A stretch of 23,753 nt of DNA from assembly GCA_030589965.1 (NCBI GenBank), contig JAUUZM010000004.1, positions 1-23,753 of the forward strand, read 5' to 3'. Within the stretch, counting starts at the first letter, position 1. Every line of letters begins with the position of its first letter. This document shows positions 1 to 8,323 of the stretch, in pieces. The notes below the pieces were generated by a model. It was not told the DNA's origin and made no database searches. It worked only from the letters and a program-made list of their open reading frames with translations. The translations under genes and the position numbers were made by a program. The stretch comes from Bacteroides sp. Its GTDB lineage: Bacteria; Bacteroidota; Bacteroidia; Bacteroidales; SM23-62.

Positions 1-345
1 TTCGCATCCTTTTGGTTCGAGAGCTTCATAAAGTTTACCAAGTGCATCAGCAAATGTATCCGGATATGACTCCTGGTCACCGAGTCCAAATATTGCTACC
101 TTTTTACCTGTGAGAACCAGTTCTTCATAATGAGATAAAAAATCCAGCCAGTCATCCTGAACTTCACCAATTCCCCAGGTGGAAACACCAAGGATAAGTG
201 TTTTAAAGGAAAGCAAATCCTTGGGGGAAGAATCAGCTATATCCCTGACAATGGAGCTTTCACTACCAAGCTTTTGAAAGATCTTCATAGCAACAGATTC
301 TGTCTTACCTGAAGAGCTTCCATAAAATATGCCTGTATCTTTCAA
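1..345 (-). CDS. fldA: Flavodoxin (C-terminus cut off by window edge)
   Basis: Small FMN-binding electron carrier of the cytoplasm. 115 codons are visible, running off the left edge. The N-terminus reads IFYGSSSGKTES, which is the phosphate-binding loop of flavodoxins (S/T-x-S/T-G-x-T). Further on come a VSTWGIGEVQDDW stretch (the first flavin-stacking loop, W at the expected place) and IFGLGDQESYPDTF (the second flavin loop), in the order and spacing of long-chain flavodoxins. The only plausible start is TTG at 345: an in-frame TAA lies seven codons upstream of it and no in-frame ATG occurs before the P-loop; the nearby ATG at 354-352 is out of frame and stops at once. It lies 87 bases downstream of lgt on the same strand. 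Family call is firm; start codon is inferred. Confidence 0.9.
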   Translation of the reverse strand, partial: MKDTGIFYGSSSGKTESVAMKIFQKLGSESSIVRDIADSSPKDLLSFKTLILGVSTWGIGEVQDDWLDFLSHYEELVLTGKKVAIFGLGDQESYPDTFADALGKLYEALEPKGCE

Positions 346-395
346 ATCTTCATAAATAAGGAGTTAAAGATACGGAAATATTGATAATTTATTCT

Positions 396-418
396 CCGGC
401 TGAACCCCGCTGAACCTT
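396..418. repeat. Short direct repeat upstream of flavodoxin
   Basis: Two copies of GCTGAACC (399-406 and 409-416) are spaced exactly 10 bases start to start, about one helical turn, in the 87-base gap between lgt and the flavodoxin gene. A phased direct repeat here could be an activator site for the flavodoxin gene, but it is short and may be chance. No Fur-like palindrome is visible. Confidence 0.3.
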
Positions 419-432
419 GACCCAGTGTTTTC

Positions 433-1236
433 TCAGGGAATAAACCAGAAACCTTTTCCCTTTGGGGAAAACACCAGAAGTGCTATTCCCCCAAGAACAA
501 AGGGAATGCTGAGCCATTGTCCCATATTCAGGAACATTCCGGCCTCGAAGGCGACCTGGTCCTCTTTGATAAATTCAATCAAGAACCGCATGCCGAATAC
601 CAGCACAAGAAAAATTCCGAAAAGCATCCCCGAGCGTGGTTTTGCATCATTCTTCCAGTACAACCAGGAAATCAGGAAAAATATCAGGAGATAGGACAAT
701 GCCTCGTAAAGTTGAGTAGGATGCTTGGGCACCACTTCCAGGTTGCGGATAAAAACAAATCCCCAGGGAAGGGCTGTTTCTAGTCCATAAATTTCCGAAT
801 TCATCAGGTTTCCCAGGCGAATGCATGCACCGGCCAGTGCTACTACAACAACAATTCGGTCAATAATCCATATAAATGATTTTTTGAATTTTCTTGCCCA
901 AAGCACAAGGGCAACAAGAATCCCAACAGCAGCCCCGTGACTTGCGAGTCCGCCTCTCCAGATTTTTAGTATTTCGATCGGATTGCTTAAATAATAATCA
1001 GGTTCATAAAACAGGCAATGCCCCAGCCTCGCACCGATTACAGTCCCAAGCGCCATATATATCGTTAGCTTGTCCAGTAACTCAACGGACAAGCCTTCCT
1101 TTTTGAAAAACTTCAGAAAAATAAGGTATCCAAAAAAGAACCCGGAGGCAAAAAGCAGTCCATACCAGCGTACTGCAAAATTTCCAATCCGGAAGATTTC
1201 GGGATTCATATCCCAATTTATTGCACCAAAAAACAT
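433..1236 (-). CDS. lgt: Prolipoprotein diacylglyceryl transferase
   Basis: Inner-membrane enzyme that moves diacylglycerol from phosphatidylglycerol to the lipobox cysteine of prelipoproteins, the first step of lipoprotein maturation. 267 aa with about seven hydrophobic segments. Diagnostic stretches are GGLASHGA (about 95-102) and RLGNLMNSEIYG (140-151), which fits the Lgt signature with the conserved Arg, Asn, Glu and Gly, then HPTQLYEA and RFLIEF near the C-terminus. I start at ATG 1236 (MFFGAINWDMNPEIF), because the family begins close to this point; the longer frame back to 1287 adds 17 polar residues that fit no family member and would leave little room for a promoter. Its substrates include the lipoproteins predicted at 1310, 11360 and 21829. 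Upstream gene is divergent. Confidence 0.96.
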   Translation of the reverse strand: MFFGAINWDMNPEIFRIGNFAVRWYGLLFASGFFFGYLIFLKFFKKEGLSVELLDKLTIYMALGTVIGARLGHCLFYEPDYYLSNPIEILKIWRGGLASHGAAVGILVALVLWARKFKKSFIWIIDRIVVVVALAGACIRLGNLMNSEIYGLETALPWGFVFIRNLEVVPKHPTQLYEALSYLLIFFLISWLYWKNDAKPRSGMLFGIFLVLVFGMRFLIEFIKEDQVAFEAGMFLNMGQWLSIPFVLGGIALLVFSPKGKGFWFIP

Positions 1237-1266
1237 GATCGATCGTTTATAACGTAGTAAAAAGTA

Positions 1267-1274
1267 TAATTTTG
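1267..1274 (+). promoter_or_regulatory. Bacteroidota-type -7 element (lipoprotein gene)
   Basis: TAATTTTG fits TAnnTTTG. A weak TTTA at 1246-1249 is the only -33 candidate, with a short 17-base spacer. It would place transcription start about 30 bases before the lipoprotein ATG at 1310. Confidence 0.4.
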
Positions 1275-1309
1275 TCCAGGCAATCACACTAAGACGCTAA
1301 AGATAATCA

Positions 1310-3271
1310 ATGTTAATTAGATTATTCAACATACTATTCTCCTTTTTCCTCCTGCTGTTACTGGCTGGATGTGCAAAGATCGGATCTCCGGCTGGTGGTC
1401 CCAGAGACGAAGCACCTCCCGTTATTCTAAAGTCAAAGCCTCTTAACCGATCGGTCCATTTCGACAGCAAAAAGATTGAGATCACCTTTGACGAATACAT
1501 CCGGACAGATGAACTAAGACAGGAATTGATTGTTTCTCCTCCATTTGAAGAAAGACCGGATATCCGGATGAAGGGTAAAACCCTTATAATCGAATGGGAA
1601 GAAAAGTTAAGGGATAGCACAACATATACCTTCAGTTTTGGTGAAGCCATCAAGGACCTGAATGAAGGAAATATTCTCAGAAACTTTGAGTTTGTTTTCT
1701 CAACGGGTGAATATCTTGATTCACTGGCTGTAATCGGGAGGGTCCTCCAGGCATTCAACCTTAAGCCCCATGAGGAGAAAGTATATTTATTACTGTATGA
1801 GAACCATAGTGATTCTGCACCTCTTCTTGAGATTCCGGATTATGTGGGAATCGCAGATCCCAAGGGAAATTTCCTGATAAATAACCTGAGGCCGGCCAGT
1901 TACCGTTTGTTTGCCTTGCAGGACCAGAATCGAAATTTTAAATACGATATCCCGGAAGAATATATCGGCTTCCTTGATTCAACCGTCTATCTTCATCCCT
2001 CCCTGTTCGTATCATTGGCAGACTCAAGCGATATTTCGATCCCGGATACGGTAACAGTCATAATGCCAGACCTGGAAGCAGATCTGAATGGGAATTTGGA
2101 ATCCGGAGCGGAAGCAGGAGATTCATTGATTCTTGCCCGGGTGGACTCAGTTGATTTCAGCATGGCTGATTCAGTACTGGTGGAGAAAAATGATTCACTT
2201 ACACTTGCTGATCTGGCGCCCCATAGCGTCTTTGTAGATGTATCTCTATTCCAGGAAAAAAATATGCCCCAATACTTAATAGAGAATACCCGGAAGGACA
2301 GGCGAAAAATGACTATGCGCTTTAACAGGGAGGTCAGAGATACAGTGATCTTTGAACCTTATGATTTTGAAGCGTCGGGGGATTGGTATCTGTTCGAGGA
2401 GCATATTATGAAAGACACTTTTGTTTATTGGATCAATGATTCCCTGATCTATAAAAAGGATAGCCTGCAGATGCTGGCCACATACCAGGTAACGGATTCA
2501 TTGATGAACCTCGTTCCCTTTTATGATACACTGAAATTTAATTACCGGGAGCCGGCCAAAAAAGTTTCCCGAAAGAAAAAGAAGGAGGAAGAAACGGAGG
2601 AAAAAGAAGAAACTATATCTGTAACTCTCATTAGAACAGGTGGAGGAGTACAGGATCTTCATATTCCTCTGACCATGGAAATACAACATCCTGTCTCGGA
2701 GATAAACCAGTCATTTATCTCCCTGGTAAGAATTCAGGATAGCCTTGAAATTCCAGTGGACTTTGAGCTGGAACGTCATCCGGTAAAATTGAGAAAATAC
2801 TATATGAATGTTAAGTGGGAAGGCATCACAACGTATAAGCTCAATTTCTATCCCGGGGCATTTACTGACATTTACGGCCTAAGTAATGATACTGTCCCTG
2901 CACAATTCAAAACTCGCGATCCGGAATATTATGGTCGAATTCTCCTCAACGTTTCAGGAGTAGTAGGACCTAAAGTTGTACAGTTAATGAATAACAAAGG
3001 AGTGCCGGTCAATCAAAAAAGGATTAGCGAAGATGGATTGATTGAATTTAACTATCTGTCTCCGGAAATTTTCACCTTGAAATTAATCCACGACCGAAAT
3101 GACAATGGCGTTTGGGATACAGGGGATTACCTTGAACATTTGCAGCCGGAAGAAGTTTTATTCCACCCAGGCTCAATCACAATACGTTCCAATTTTGACA
3201 TGGAGGTTAACTGGGAAATTCAGGCAGGGGATAAATCAGAAGATCTAAATCCTTCCAAGGAATTGCAGTAA
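1310..3271 (+). CDS. Ig-like domain lipoprotein, probably outer-membrane attached
   Basis: 653 aa. A hydrophobic N-terminus ends in the lipobox LAGC (Cys21), so it is a lipoprotein processed by Lgt/LspA. Residues about 36-130 form an SbsA-type Ig-like domain (Big_5): the PP-V sequence after the linker, ITFDEYI, then the TYTFSFGEAIKDLNEGN stretch and FVFSTG. Residues about 140-225 look like a carboxypeptidase-regulatory-like beta-sandwich (FLINNLRPASYRLFALQDQNRN). A second copy of that kind lies near the C-terminus (LIHDRNDNGVWDTGDY). In between is a strongly charged Lys/Glu run near residues 420-435, probably a flexible linker. This layout is common in Bacteroidota envelope proteins; its function is unknown and it likely acts in adhesion or scaffolding. 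ATG 1310 gives a well-formed signal peptide. It is divergent from lgt. Confidence 0.85.
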   Translation: MLIRLFNILFSFFLLLLLAGCAKIGSPAGGPRDEAPPVILKSKPLNRSVHFDSKKIEITFDEYIRTDELRQELIVSPPFEERPDIRMKGKTLIIEWEEKLRDSTTYTFSFGEAIKDLNEGNILRNFEFVFSTGEYLDSLAVIGRVLQAFNLKPHEEKVYLLLYENHSDSAPLLEIPDYVGIADPKGNFLINNLRPASYRLFALQDQNRNFKYDIPEEYIGFLDSTVYLHPSLFVSLADSSDISIPDTVTVIMPDLEADLNGNLESGAEAGDSLILARVDSVDFSMADSVLVEKNDSLTLADLAPHSVFVDVSLFQEKNMPQYLIENTRKDRRKMTMRFNREVRDTVIFEPYDFEASGDWYLFEEHIMKDTFVYWINDSLIYKKDSLQMLATYQVTDSLMNLVPFYDTLKFNYREPAKKVSRKKKKEEETEEKEETISVTLIRTGGGVQDLHIPLTMEIQHPVSEINQSFISLVRIQDSLEIPVDFELERHPVKLRKYYMNVKWEGITTYKLNFYPGAFTDIYGLSNDTVPAQFKTRDPEYYGRILLNVSGVVGPKVVQLMNNKGVPVNQKRISEDGLIEFNYLSPEIFTLKLIHDRNDNGVWDTGDYLEHLQPEEVLFHPGSITIRSNFDMEVNWEIQAGDKSEDLNPSKELQ

Positions 3272-3384
3272 ATCAAATAATTCACAATTCAGGAGCCTGA
3301 TAAATCGTTAATAACGTGAAAACCAGGCTTGGTTATGAAAACAAATTATTTCTTAAATTAGCTAAATCATTAACAAGTACTGCC

Positions 3385-4239
3385 ATGAATAATATTGTCG
3401 TCCCCATAGACTTTTCCGAAGAATCAAATAAGGGAATTGAGCTAGCCCTGTTATTCTCTGAAAAACAACAAACCAATATCCGACTGGTTTATGTACAGAA
3501 AAAAAGTTCGGATTATAATAGTCCAGGGCATTTCGAAGAAGAGAAGCAATGGGCCACAAATCAATTCAAAAAGCTTGTCGCGATCTATGAGCCAAAGCTC
3601 AAAAATGATTCTACTCTCAAACACATCATTAAATCTGGCAAGATCTACAAGGAAATTGTCGGACAGGTAGAATCCTATTCCCAGGGTATGGTTACTGCCT
3701 CTACGCATGGAGCCTCGGGATTCGAGGAATTCTTTATGGGAAGTAATGCATTTAAGATCATTTCTGCTACAGAAAAGCCCGTGCTTACTACCCGTACCGG
3801 CAATGTCCCAAAAAAGATCAGTAAGATCGTAATGCCGCTTGACATTACCATCGATACAAGACAGAAGGTGCCGATTACAGCCCAACTGGCAAAACTTTTC
3901 GATGCCGAGGTGCATATTGTTACCGTAAGCACTTCAAAGGGACAAAGAATTACCGAGCGCCTGAAGGCCTATGCAAAACAATCAGCGGGCTATCTGAGGG
4001 CGCAGAATGTCAATTATAAAGCCAAATCACTTGTAGGTGATAATGTGGTTGATCTTATATCTGTATATGCTGATTCCGTTGAAGCAGATGTGATTACCAT
4101 TATGAAGGAACAGTCGAAAAGTCTGACTTTTATGGGAAATGTTACTCACCAGCTGCTGAACAAAGCTACCGTTCCGGTGATGACAATATCAAATGTAGAA
4201 ACCCATATTATGACAGGGTTCAACACTTTCGGGGGCTAG
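3385..4239 (+). CDS. Universal stress protein with two Usp domains
   Basis: 284 aa cytoplasmic protein with two tandem UspA folds. Domain 1 begins NNIVVPIDFSEES and ends near residue 140 with THG, nine residues, then GS, close to the ATP-binding G-2x-G-9x-G(S/T) motif but with Ser at the first Gly. Domain 2 (about 145-275) begins KIVMPLDIT and has a degenerate loop (KSLTFMGNVTHQLL), so any nucleotide binding probably sits in domain 1. ATG 3385 is chosen because the Usp beta-1 strand starts there; the frame is open back to ATG 3316 but those 23 residues do not belong to the fold. It is a stand-alone gene and converges with the dehydrogenase at 4269. Confidence 0.9.
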   Translation: MNNIVVPIDFSEESNKGIELALLFSEKQQTNIRLVYVQKKSSDYNSPGHFEEEKQWATNQFKKLVAIYEPKLKNDSTLKHIIKSGKIYKEIVGQVESYSQGMVTASTHGASGFEEFFMGSNAFKIISATEKPVLTTRTGNVPKKISKIVMPLDITIDTRQKVPITAQLAKLFDAEVHIVTVSTSKGQRITERLKAYAKQSAGYLRAQNVNYKAKSLVGDNVVDLISVYADSVEADVITIMKEQSKSLTFMGNVTHQLLNKATVPVMTISNVETHIMTGFNTFGG

Positions 4240-4268
4240 AATACCTGCTTGAAATTATTTTGCGGCTT

Positions 4269-5069
4269 TTAATAAAGAACTTCTTTACCAAAGATGTGTG
4301 CGATCAGCTTTTCCTTGATCCGGGAAGGTATAAACCTGGAAATGAGTATAAGAAACCTGTTCATAAAACCCGGGACAACCACAAGCTTTCCCTTCAGCAT
4401 TTTATCAATAGCTATCCTGGCTATGTCTCCCGCATCCATAATAAACAGAAACTTTAATATCCGGGAATGGGTGTTGATTCTCTTAAAAGTGTCCGGGTTG
4501 GTGCGGACACCATTAGGATTAATTACAGTTATTTGAACCGTCCCTCCTCTTAACTCTTCATTTATTGCCCTGGAGAAACTCACGACAAAAGCCTTGGATG
4601 CACCATAAACTGATTTGAAGGGAAGAGGATAATAGGCAGAAAGACTTCCCATGTTGAGTATATGGGCCTTTGAATGGGATTGAAGTTCGGGCAGGAAAAG
4701 TCGAGTAAGCAGCACCAGCGACCTGATGTTTACCATGATCCGCTCATCACTATAAGACAGAGGGGACTTTGAAAAATCCGCAGTACCTGCTACGCCTGCA
4801 TTATTAATAAGAATATCAACCCGGTATCCATTTTCAGAACACCAATTCACTACCTTCTGCGGGGCGTCCAGATCTCTCAGATCAACCAGAAAACTTTTTA
4901 TATCTACCTTAAATTCATCTCTTAATGACTGAACGGCAGAATTAAGTCCTTCCGCCTGCTTTGACACAAGTAGAAGGTTCATGCCCCGGCTTGCACATTC
5001 CCAGGCAAGAGCATTTCCGATTCCCCTGCTTCCCCCCGTGATCAGTGTGTAGTTTAGTTCTTTACCCAT
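4269..5069 (-). CDS. Short-chain dehydrogenase/reductase
   Basis: 266 aa classical SDR, an NAD(P)-dependent oxidoreductase of unknown substrate. TGGSRGIG (11-18) is the Rossmann glycine motif, VDLRD (about 62-66) follows the second strand, NNAG is at 89-92, and the catalytic Ser142, Tyr155 and Lys159 (YGASK) are in place. The C-terminus is longer and more basic/hydrophobic than usual (FLILISRFIPSRIKEKL), as in SDRs that act on lipid-like substrates near the membrane. Its start overlaps the stop of the upstream epimerase by 8 bases, so translation is probably coupled. It is the last gene of the three-gene operon. Confidence 0.92.
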   Translation of the reverse strand: MGKELNYTLITGGSRGIGNALAWECASRGMNLLLVSKQAEGLNSAVQSLRDEFKVDIKSFLVDLRDLDAPQKVVNWCSENGYRVDILINNAGVAGTADFSKSPLSYSDERIMVNIRSLVLLTRLFLPELQSHSKAHILNMGSLSAYYPLPFKSVYGASKAFVVSFSRAINEELRGGTVQITVINPNGVRTNPDTFKRINTHSRILKFLFIMDAGDIARIAIDKMLKGKLVVVPGFMNRFLILISRFIPSRIKEKLIAHIFGKEVLY

Positions 5070-6033
5070 TGATGGTTCTTTTTATTCCTTCCTCAATCGA
5101 TATGGGCTGGTATCCCAATTCCTGTTTGGCCTTACCTGATGAAAGTGCCCAGTTATGATTATAACGTCGAACAAAATCAGGAGTTATTGGAGGGGTAATG
5201 CCAGTAAGATTCGCTTTGAACTCCATTCCCCGGGCAGTTATCATCATTAATCCGATTGGCATGTGAAACATCCTGTAAGATTTCCCGGAAACCCTCGCCA
5301 GGGTATGAAAGAAATCATTGAAAGACAGATTATCTCCTCCTGCAAGGTATCGTTCTCCTGAACGACCTTTTATCATGGCTTGGATATGGCAATCGACCAC
5401 ATCATCTACATAAACATAATTTCCAATGCTTGAACCATTCCCGGGTATAATCCTCCACCTCCCCCTTACAAATGAGTTAATCATGTATGTCACAGCATTG
5501 CTTCTGCTCAGGTTTCCAGGTCCATAAATCCTGGATGGGTTTACGATTACTGCCTCCTGTCCCTTTTCAATATACTCCTTTACTTTTATTTCAGCCAATT
5601 CCTTCGAGCTGTCATAATGTGTAAAATGATCACCTCTGAATTGTTTTTCCTCAGTATTCAGTTTTTCATTCGAGGGACCCAGAACTCCTGCAGTTGAAGT
5701 AAAAACTACCCTTTCCACACCATGTTTCAAGGCTGAATCCAGGATATTCTCTGTTCCCCCGACATTTTCCCTGTAAAAGGTTTCAGGATCCTTTGACCAT
5801 GGGGATGCAAGAGCGGCCAGGTGATATACCTGTGTGCAACCCTTCATAGCCAGGTTAATGGATTTGGTATCTCCCAGACTTCCCTTGACAAAGTGAATGT
5901 TTTCATGTCCCCATCCCTGGATTTTATTCTCTGAACGGTAAAGGGCATGAACTTTTTGTCCTTTTTCTGCCAAACACATGACCAGCTTCTTGCCAAGAAA
6001 GCCTGTAGCCCCGGTAACCAATACAGGATTCAT
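5062..6033 (-). CDS. NAD-dependent epimerase/dehydratase (HpnA/DFR-like extended SDR)
   Basis: 323 aa extended SDR. GATGFLG (8-14) is the GxxGxxG dinucleotide loop, HLAAL (71-75) follows strand 4, and Ser113, Tyr140 and Lys144 form the catalytic set. The GNYVYVDDVV stretch is the usual extended-SDR signature. The general pattern (VYHLAAL, FYRENVGGTENIL, GVERVVFTST) resembles HpnA and dihydroflavonol reductase-like proteins acting on isoprenoid, sterol-like or sugar substrates; the sequence alone does not decide the substrate. Its ATG overlaps the upstream CPBP gene stop as ATGA and its end overlaps the next SDR, so the three genes form one transcript. Confidence 0.88.
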   Translation of the reverse strand: MNPVLVTGATGFLGKKLVMCLAEKGQKVHALYRSENKIQGWGHENIHFVKGSLGDTKSINLAMKGCTQVYHLAALASPWSKDPETFYRENVGGTENILDSALKHGVERVVFTSTAGVLGPSNEKLNTEEKQFRGDHFTHYDSSKELAEIKVKEYIEKGQEAVIVNPSRIYGPGNLSRSNAVTYMINSFVRGRWRIIPGNGSSIGNYVYVDDVVDCHIQAMIKGRSGERYLAGGDNLSFNDFFHTLARVSGKSYRMFHMPIGLMMITARGMEFKANLTGITPPITPDFVRRYNHNWALSSGKAKQELGYQPISIEEGIKRTING

Positions 6034-6788
6034 TTGTCCAGGCGGGTTTTAATCAGTTTCATATCCGGTTGCAGACCCAGTGAAAACCATTCATTTGAGA
6101 GGGCCATTGTAATATGGGTAAAAAGGGCAAACCAGAATGACCCGAGATAAAGGGTTAGGTAACATAAAAGAAATCCGAAAAAAAGTGAGCCAAAGGCTTC
6201 TCTTGCCCCTTTATGTATATGAAATAGTGAATACAGGCAAAGATTAATAATAATGGCTGGCCAGTATCCAAAAGACTCCAGACATGTAAACAACAGGAAC
6301 CCCCTGAACAGAAACTCATAACCTATCAGGTAGGTGATCCAGCTGAGTGCTGATGCCATCAATAATCCCCTGCTCCACTCATTGACCCTGATCTGGGGAT
6401 ACATGGCAAGGTGCTTTTCAGATTTTGCACCCAGGTAGGTCATTAAAACAACGAGGAGAGCAATGGGTATCCACCACAATAAACTTTTTCCAAGATATTC
6501 GACCGAAAAACCATAATGGCTCAGTGGCCGTCGGAATACAAACAGAATAATCAAAAAAGGAATCAATCCATATAAAATCCCTCCTGAAAATTTGTGGTAC
6601 AGTATTTTACGCTTGGATATCTCCGCGGAGGCGAACTTATCCTTGAGCAAATTGTTTATCCGGCTGGATGAGAATAAAAACTGATAGATTAAAAAAGCAA
6701 GGGTGGCGCTTCCAATAGCTATGGTCCCGCTTAAAAAGTTGAGGTCTGGTGCCGGATATTCAATCATTGATTTGGGAAATAATGCCAT
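6030..6788 (-). CDS. CPBP family intramembrane metalloprotease-like protein
   Basis: 252 aa with about seven or eight hydrophobic segments. The CPBP/Rce1 motifs are present in order: Glu158-x-x-x-Arg162 in IGYEFLFRGF, His190 in SLFHIHKGA, and His225 with Asn232 in THITMALSN. The first Glu of the classic EExxxR motif is Tyr157, and in the Rce1 structure that first Glu is the catalytic base, so activity is uncertain. CPBP members cleave prenylated or bacteriocin-type peptides, or serve as immunity and protein-secretion factors. It is first gene of the operon with an epimerase and an SDR, overlapping the epimerase start by four bases. Confidence 0.85.
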   Translation of the reverse strand: MALFPKSMIEYPAPDLNFLSGTIAIGSATLAFLIYQFLFSSSRINNLLKDKFASAEISKRKILYHKFSGGILYGLIPFLIILFVFRRPLSHYGFSVEYLGKSLLWWIPIALLVVLMTYLGAKSEKHLAMYPQIRVNEWSRGLLMASALSWITYLIGYEFLFRGFLLFTCLESFGYWPAIIINLCLYSLFHIHKGAREAFGSLFFGFLLCYLTLYLGSFWFALFTHITMALSNEWFSLGLQPDMKLIKTRLDK

Positions 6789-6874
6789 CCAAAAATATCA
6801 ATTTCTGAGGCTTTATACCATTTCTTTTATGTAAATTATTACACAAAGCAATTTTAAGAGTCAGAAAGCATTGA

Positions 6875-7525
6875 CTATTCGAGCGCATAATTAATAAACC
6901 GGATCATCGGATTCATCAGCCGATAAGAAGCCAGGGTTTCCTTTAACAGTTGTACGCCGTACACAAGTTTATCATCCAATTGCCGTGATACTATATAGGA
7001 TTTATACTTCAGGAGATCGATGTGCTCAAAATCTTTAGGATAACCCTTGGGGGCGGTTTTTAGCTGATCATCGTACATGTCTCCAAATTTTTTCCTGAAG
7101 GATTTTTCTGTTATGATCTCCCTGAATTCTTCCGGGTTACCATAAATCTCATGTCGTACCTTTTTCAATATTTCTGCTTCAGGATGGTAGACTCCTCCTC
7201 CAATAAATGTACCTTCCGGATCGAGATGGAAATAGTACCCGGCATTCCCGGTTTTTTTCCCTCCTTTAATGATAAAAGAACCAAAATTGGTTTTGTATGG
7301 GGACTTATCCCTGGAAAATCGTATATCACGGTTGATCCGGAAAAGTGTCTTTCTGGGATCTATGGGACCAAGATCCGGGTCAAACATTCCAATTTCTGAA
7401 ACCAGCATTTCAACAAATGCAAGAAATTCAGCCCTGGCCTCATCATAGCTGGCCCGGTTCGCATGGAACCATTCCTTATTATTGTTCCTTTTGAGTTTTT
7501 GTAAAAATGAAAGACTCTTTTTCAT
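6875..7525 (-). CDS. DUF2461 (TIGR02453) family protein
   Basis: 216 aa, full length for the family. Characteristic stretches are FLQKLKRNNNKEWF at the N-terminus, then NRDIRFSRDKSPYKTNFG (about 64-81), the Gly-rich GYYFHLDPEGTFIGGGVYHPE (with the pattern aromatic-H-x-x-P), and a C-terminal KGYPKDFEHIDLLKYKSY. The family is widespread and uncharacterised, cytoplasmic by its lack of signal sequence or membrane segments. It is divergent from ispD with a 65-base intergenic region. I know no reaction for it and do not propose one. Confidence 0.9.
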   Translation of the reverse strand: MKKSLSFLQKLKRNNNKEWFHANRASYDEARAEFLAFVEMLVSEIGMFDPDLGPIDPRKTLFRINRDIRFSRDKSPYKTNFGSFIIKGGKKTGNAGYYFHLDPEGTFIGGGVYHPEAEILKKVRHEIYGNPEEFREIITEKSFRKKFGDMYDDQLKTAPKGYPKDFEHIDLLKYKSYIVSRQLDDKLVYGVQLLKETLASYRLMNPMIRFINYALE

Positions 7526-7549
7526 GGCGTGGTGTATTAATATATTGTA

Positions 7550-7557
7550 TATTTTTG
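7550..7557 (+). promoter_or_regulatory. Bacteroidota-type -7 element (ispD)
   Basis: TATTTTTG fits TAnnTTTG, 33 bases before the ispD ATG. No TTTG is found at the -33 position. An A/T-rich inverted repeat (TGATC 7556-7560 with GATCA 7579-7583) follows it and could form a hairpin in the leader. Confidence 0.4.
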
Positions 7558-7590
7558 ATCAGTTTTTAATCGAAAAATCGATCATAATAT

Positions 7591-8286
7591 ATGGAAAAAT
7601 CGGTGATTATTGTGGCCGGGGGACAGGGAATGAGGTTTAGCCAGGACCTTCCGAAACAGTTTTATTATTTCAGGGAAAGGCCCTTGCTAATGCATACCAT
7701 TGACCTTTTCCATTTCTATGATCGGAATATCCAGATCATCGTAGGCATACGTGAAGATTACATGTCCCACTGGGAATCTATATGCGAACAATTTCATTTT
7801 GATGTCCCGCATATTCTTTCCCCAGGAGGGGAAACCCGTTTTCATACTGTCAAAAATGCATTGTCAGAAGTTAATTCCGGTAACCTGGTGGCCATCCATG
7901 ATTCAGTTCGCCCCATGTTGTATAAGAGAACCATTGATGATTGCTACCATGCAGCTGAGCAAAACGGTGCTTCACTTCCATGCATTGAGATCCATGATTC
8001 GATCCGGGAAATAAGGGCGGATGGAAGCCGTTGGGTTGACCGGAGTTCTTTTCGCCTGGTTCAAACCCCCCAGGTATTCCGCTACGACATCCTGATGAAG
8101 GCATATGAGAAGGAATACTCCAAAGATTTTACAGATGACGCCTCAGTCGTAGAGCACTCAGGTTTTCCTGTTACCCTGGTTGAGGGAAATCCGGAAAACA
8201 TTAAAATTACCAAACCTGAAGACCTGGTCTTTGCGGAAGCAATTTTCGATTCATACAAAAAAAACAGTGGGTTCTTTCCTGAATAA
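7591..8286 (+). CDS. ispD: 2-C-methyl-D-erythritol 4-phosphate cytidylyltransferase
   Basis: 231 aa. Third step of the MEP isoprenoid pathway: MEP plus CTP gives 4-diphosphocytidyl-ME. The N-terminal AGGQGMRF (9-16) and PKQ (21-23) make the nucleotide loop; IHDSVRP (102-108) carries the metal-binding Asp104 with Ser105 and Val106 in the HDxxR signature, the form typical of Bacteroidota; VDR (149-151) holds the counterpart of the catalytic Arg157 of E. coli; LVQTPQVF and ENIKITKPEDL complete the pattern. Start at ATG 7591 puts the nucleotide loop nine residues in, as normal. It is not fused to ispF. It converges with the head-GIN gene through an unusual pair of hairpins. Confidence 0.93.
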   Translation: MEKSVIIVAGGQGMRFSQDLPKQFYYFRERPLLMHTIDLFHFYDRNIQIIVGIREDYMSHWESICEQFHFDVPHILSPGGETRFHTVKNALSEVNSGNLVAIHDSVRPMLYKRTIDDCYHAAEQNGASLPCIEIHDSIREIRADGSRWVDRSSFRLVQTPQVFRYDILMKAYEKEYSKDFTDDASVVEHSGFPVTLVEGNPENIKITKPEDLVFAEAIFDSYKKNSGFFPE

Positions 8287-8323
8287 GAATTTCTTTCTGG
8301 AACAGGGAATTCTTATTCCAGAA
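8281..8323. terminator. Convergent-gene hairpin with two alternative stems
   Basis: GAATAAGAATT (8281-8291) is the exact inverse of 8308-8318, an 11-bp stem with a 16-base loop. TTCTGGAA (8295-8302) is the exact inverse of 8316-8323, an 8-bp stem. The two share 8316-8318 and exclude each other. The first stem includes the ispD stop codon and reaches into the last codons of the head-GIN gene. There is no T-run after it, so a bidirectional terminator role is likely but not proven. Confidence 0.5.

Noticed and set aside
454..471. Hairpin TTTTCCC / GGGAAAA with 4-base loop
   Set aside because: It lies inside the 3' coding part of lgt and fits the codons for SPKGKG; no T-run follows on either strand, so no terminator is claimed.
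1237..1287. Upstream extension of lgt (17 residues)
   Set aside because: The added residues do not match the family and the ATG at 1236 gives the normal N-terminus.
3321..3334. Inverted repeat AACCA-GGCT-TGGTT before the stress protein
   Set aside because: Only five base pairs and no T-run; it overlaps the non-family N-terminal extension of the frame, so function is not supported.
3316..3384. Upstream start of the universal stress protein
   Set aside because: The Usp fold begins at MNNIVVPIDFS (3385); the 23 upstream residues are not part of it.
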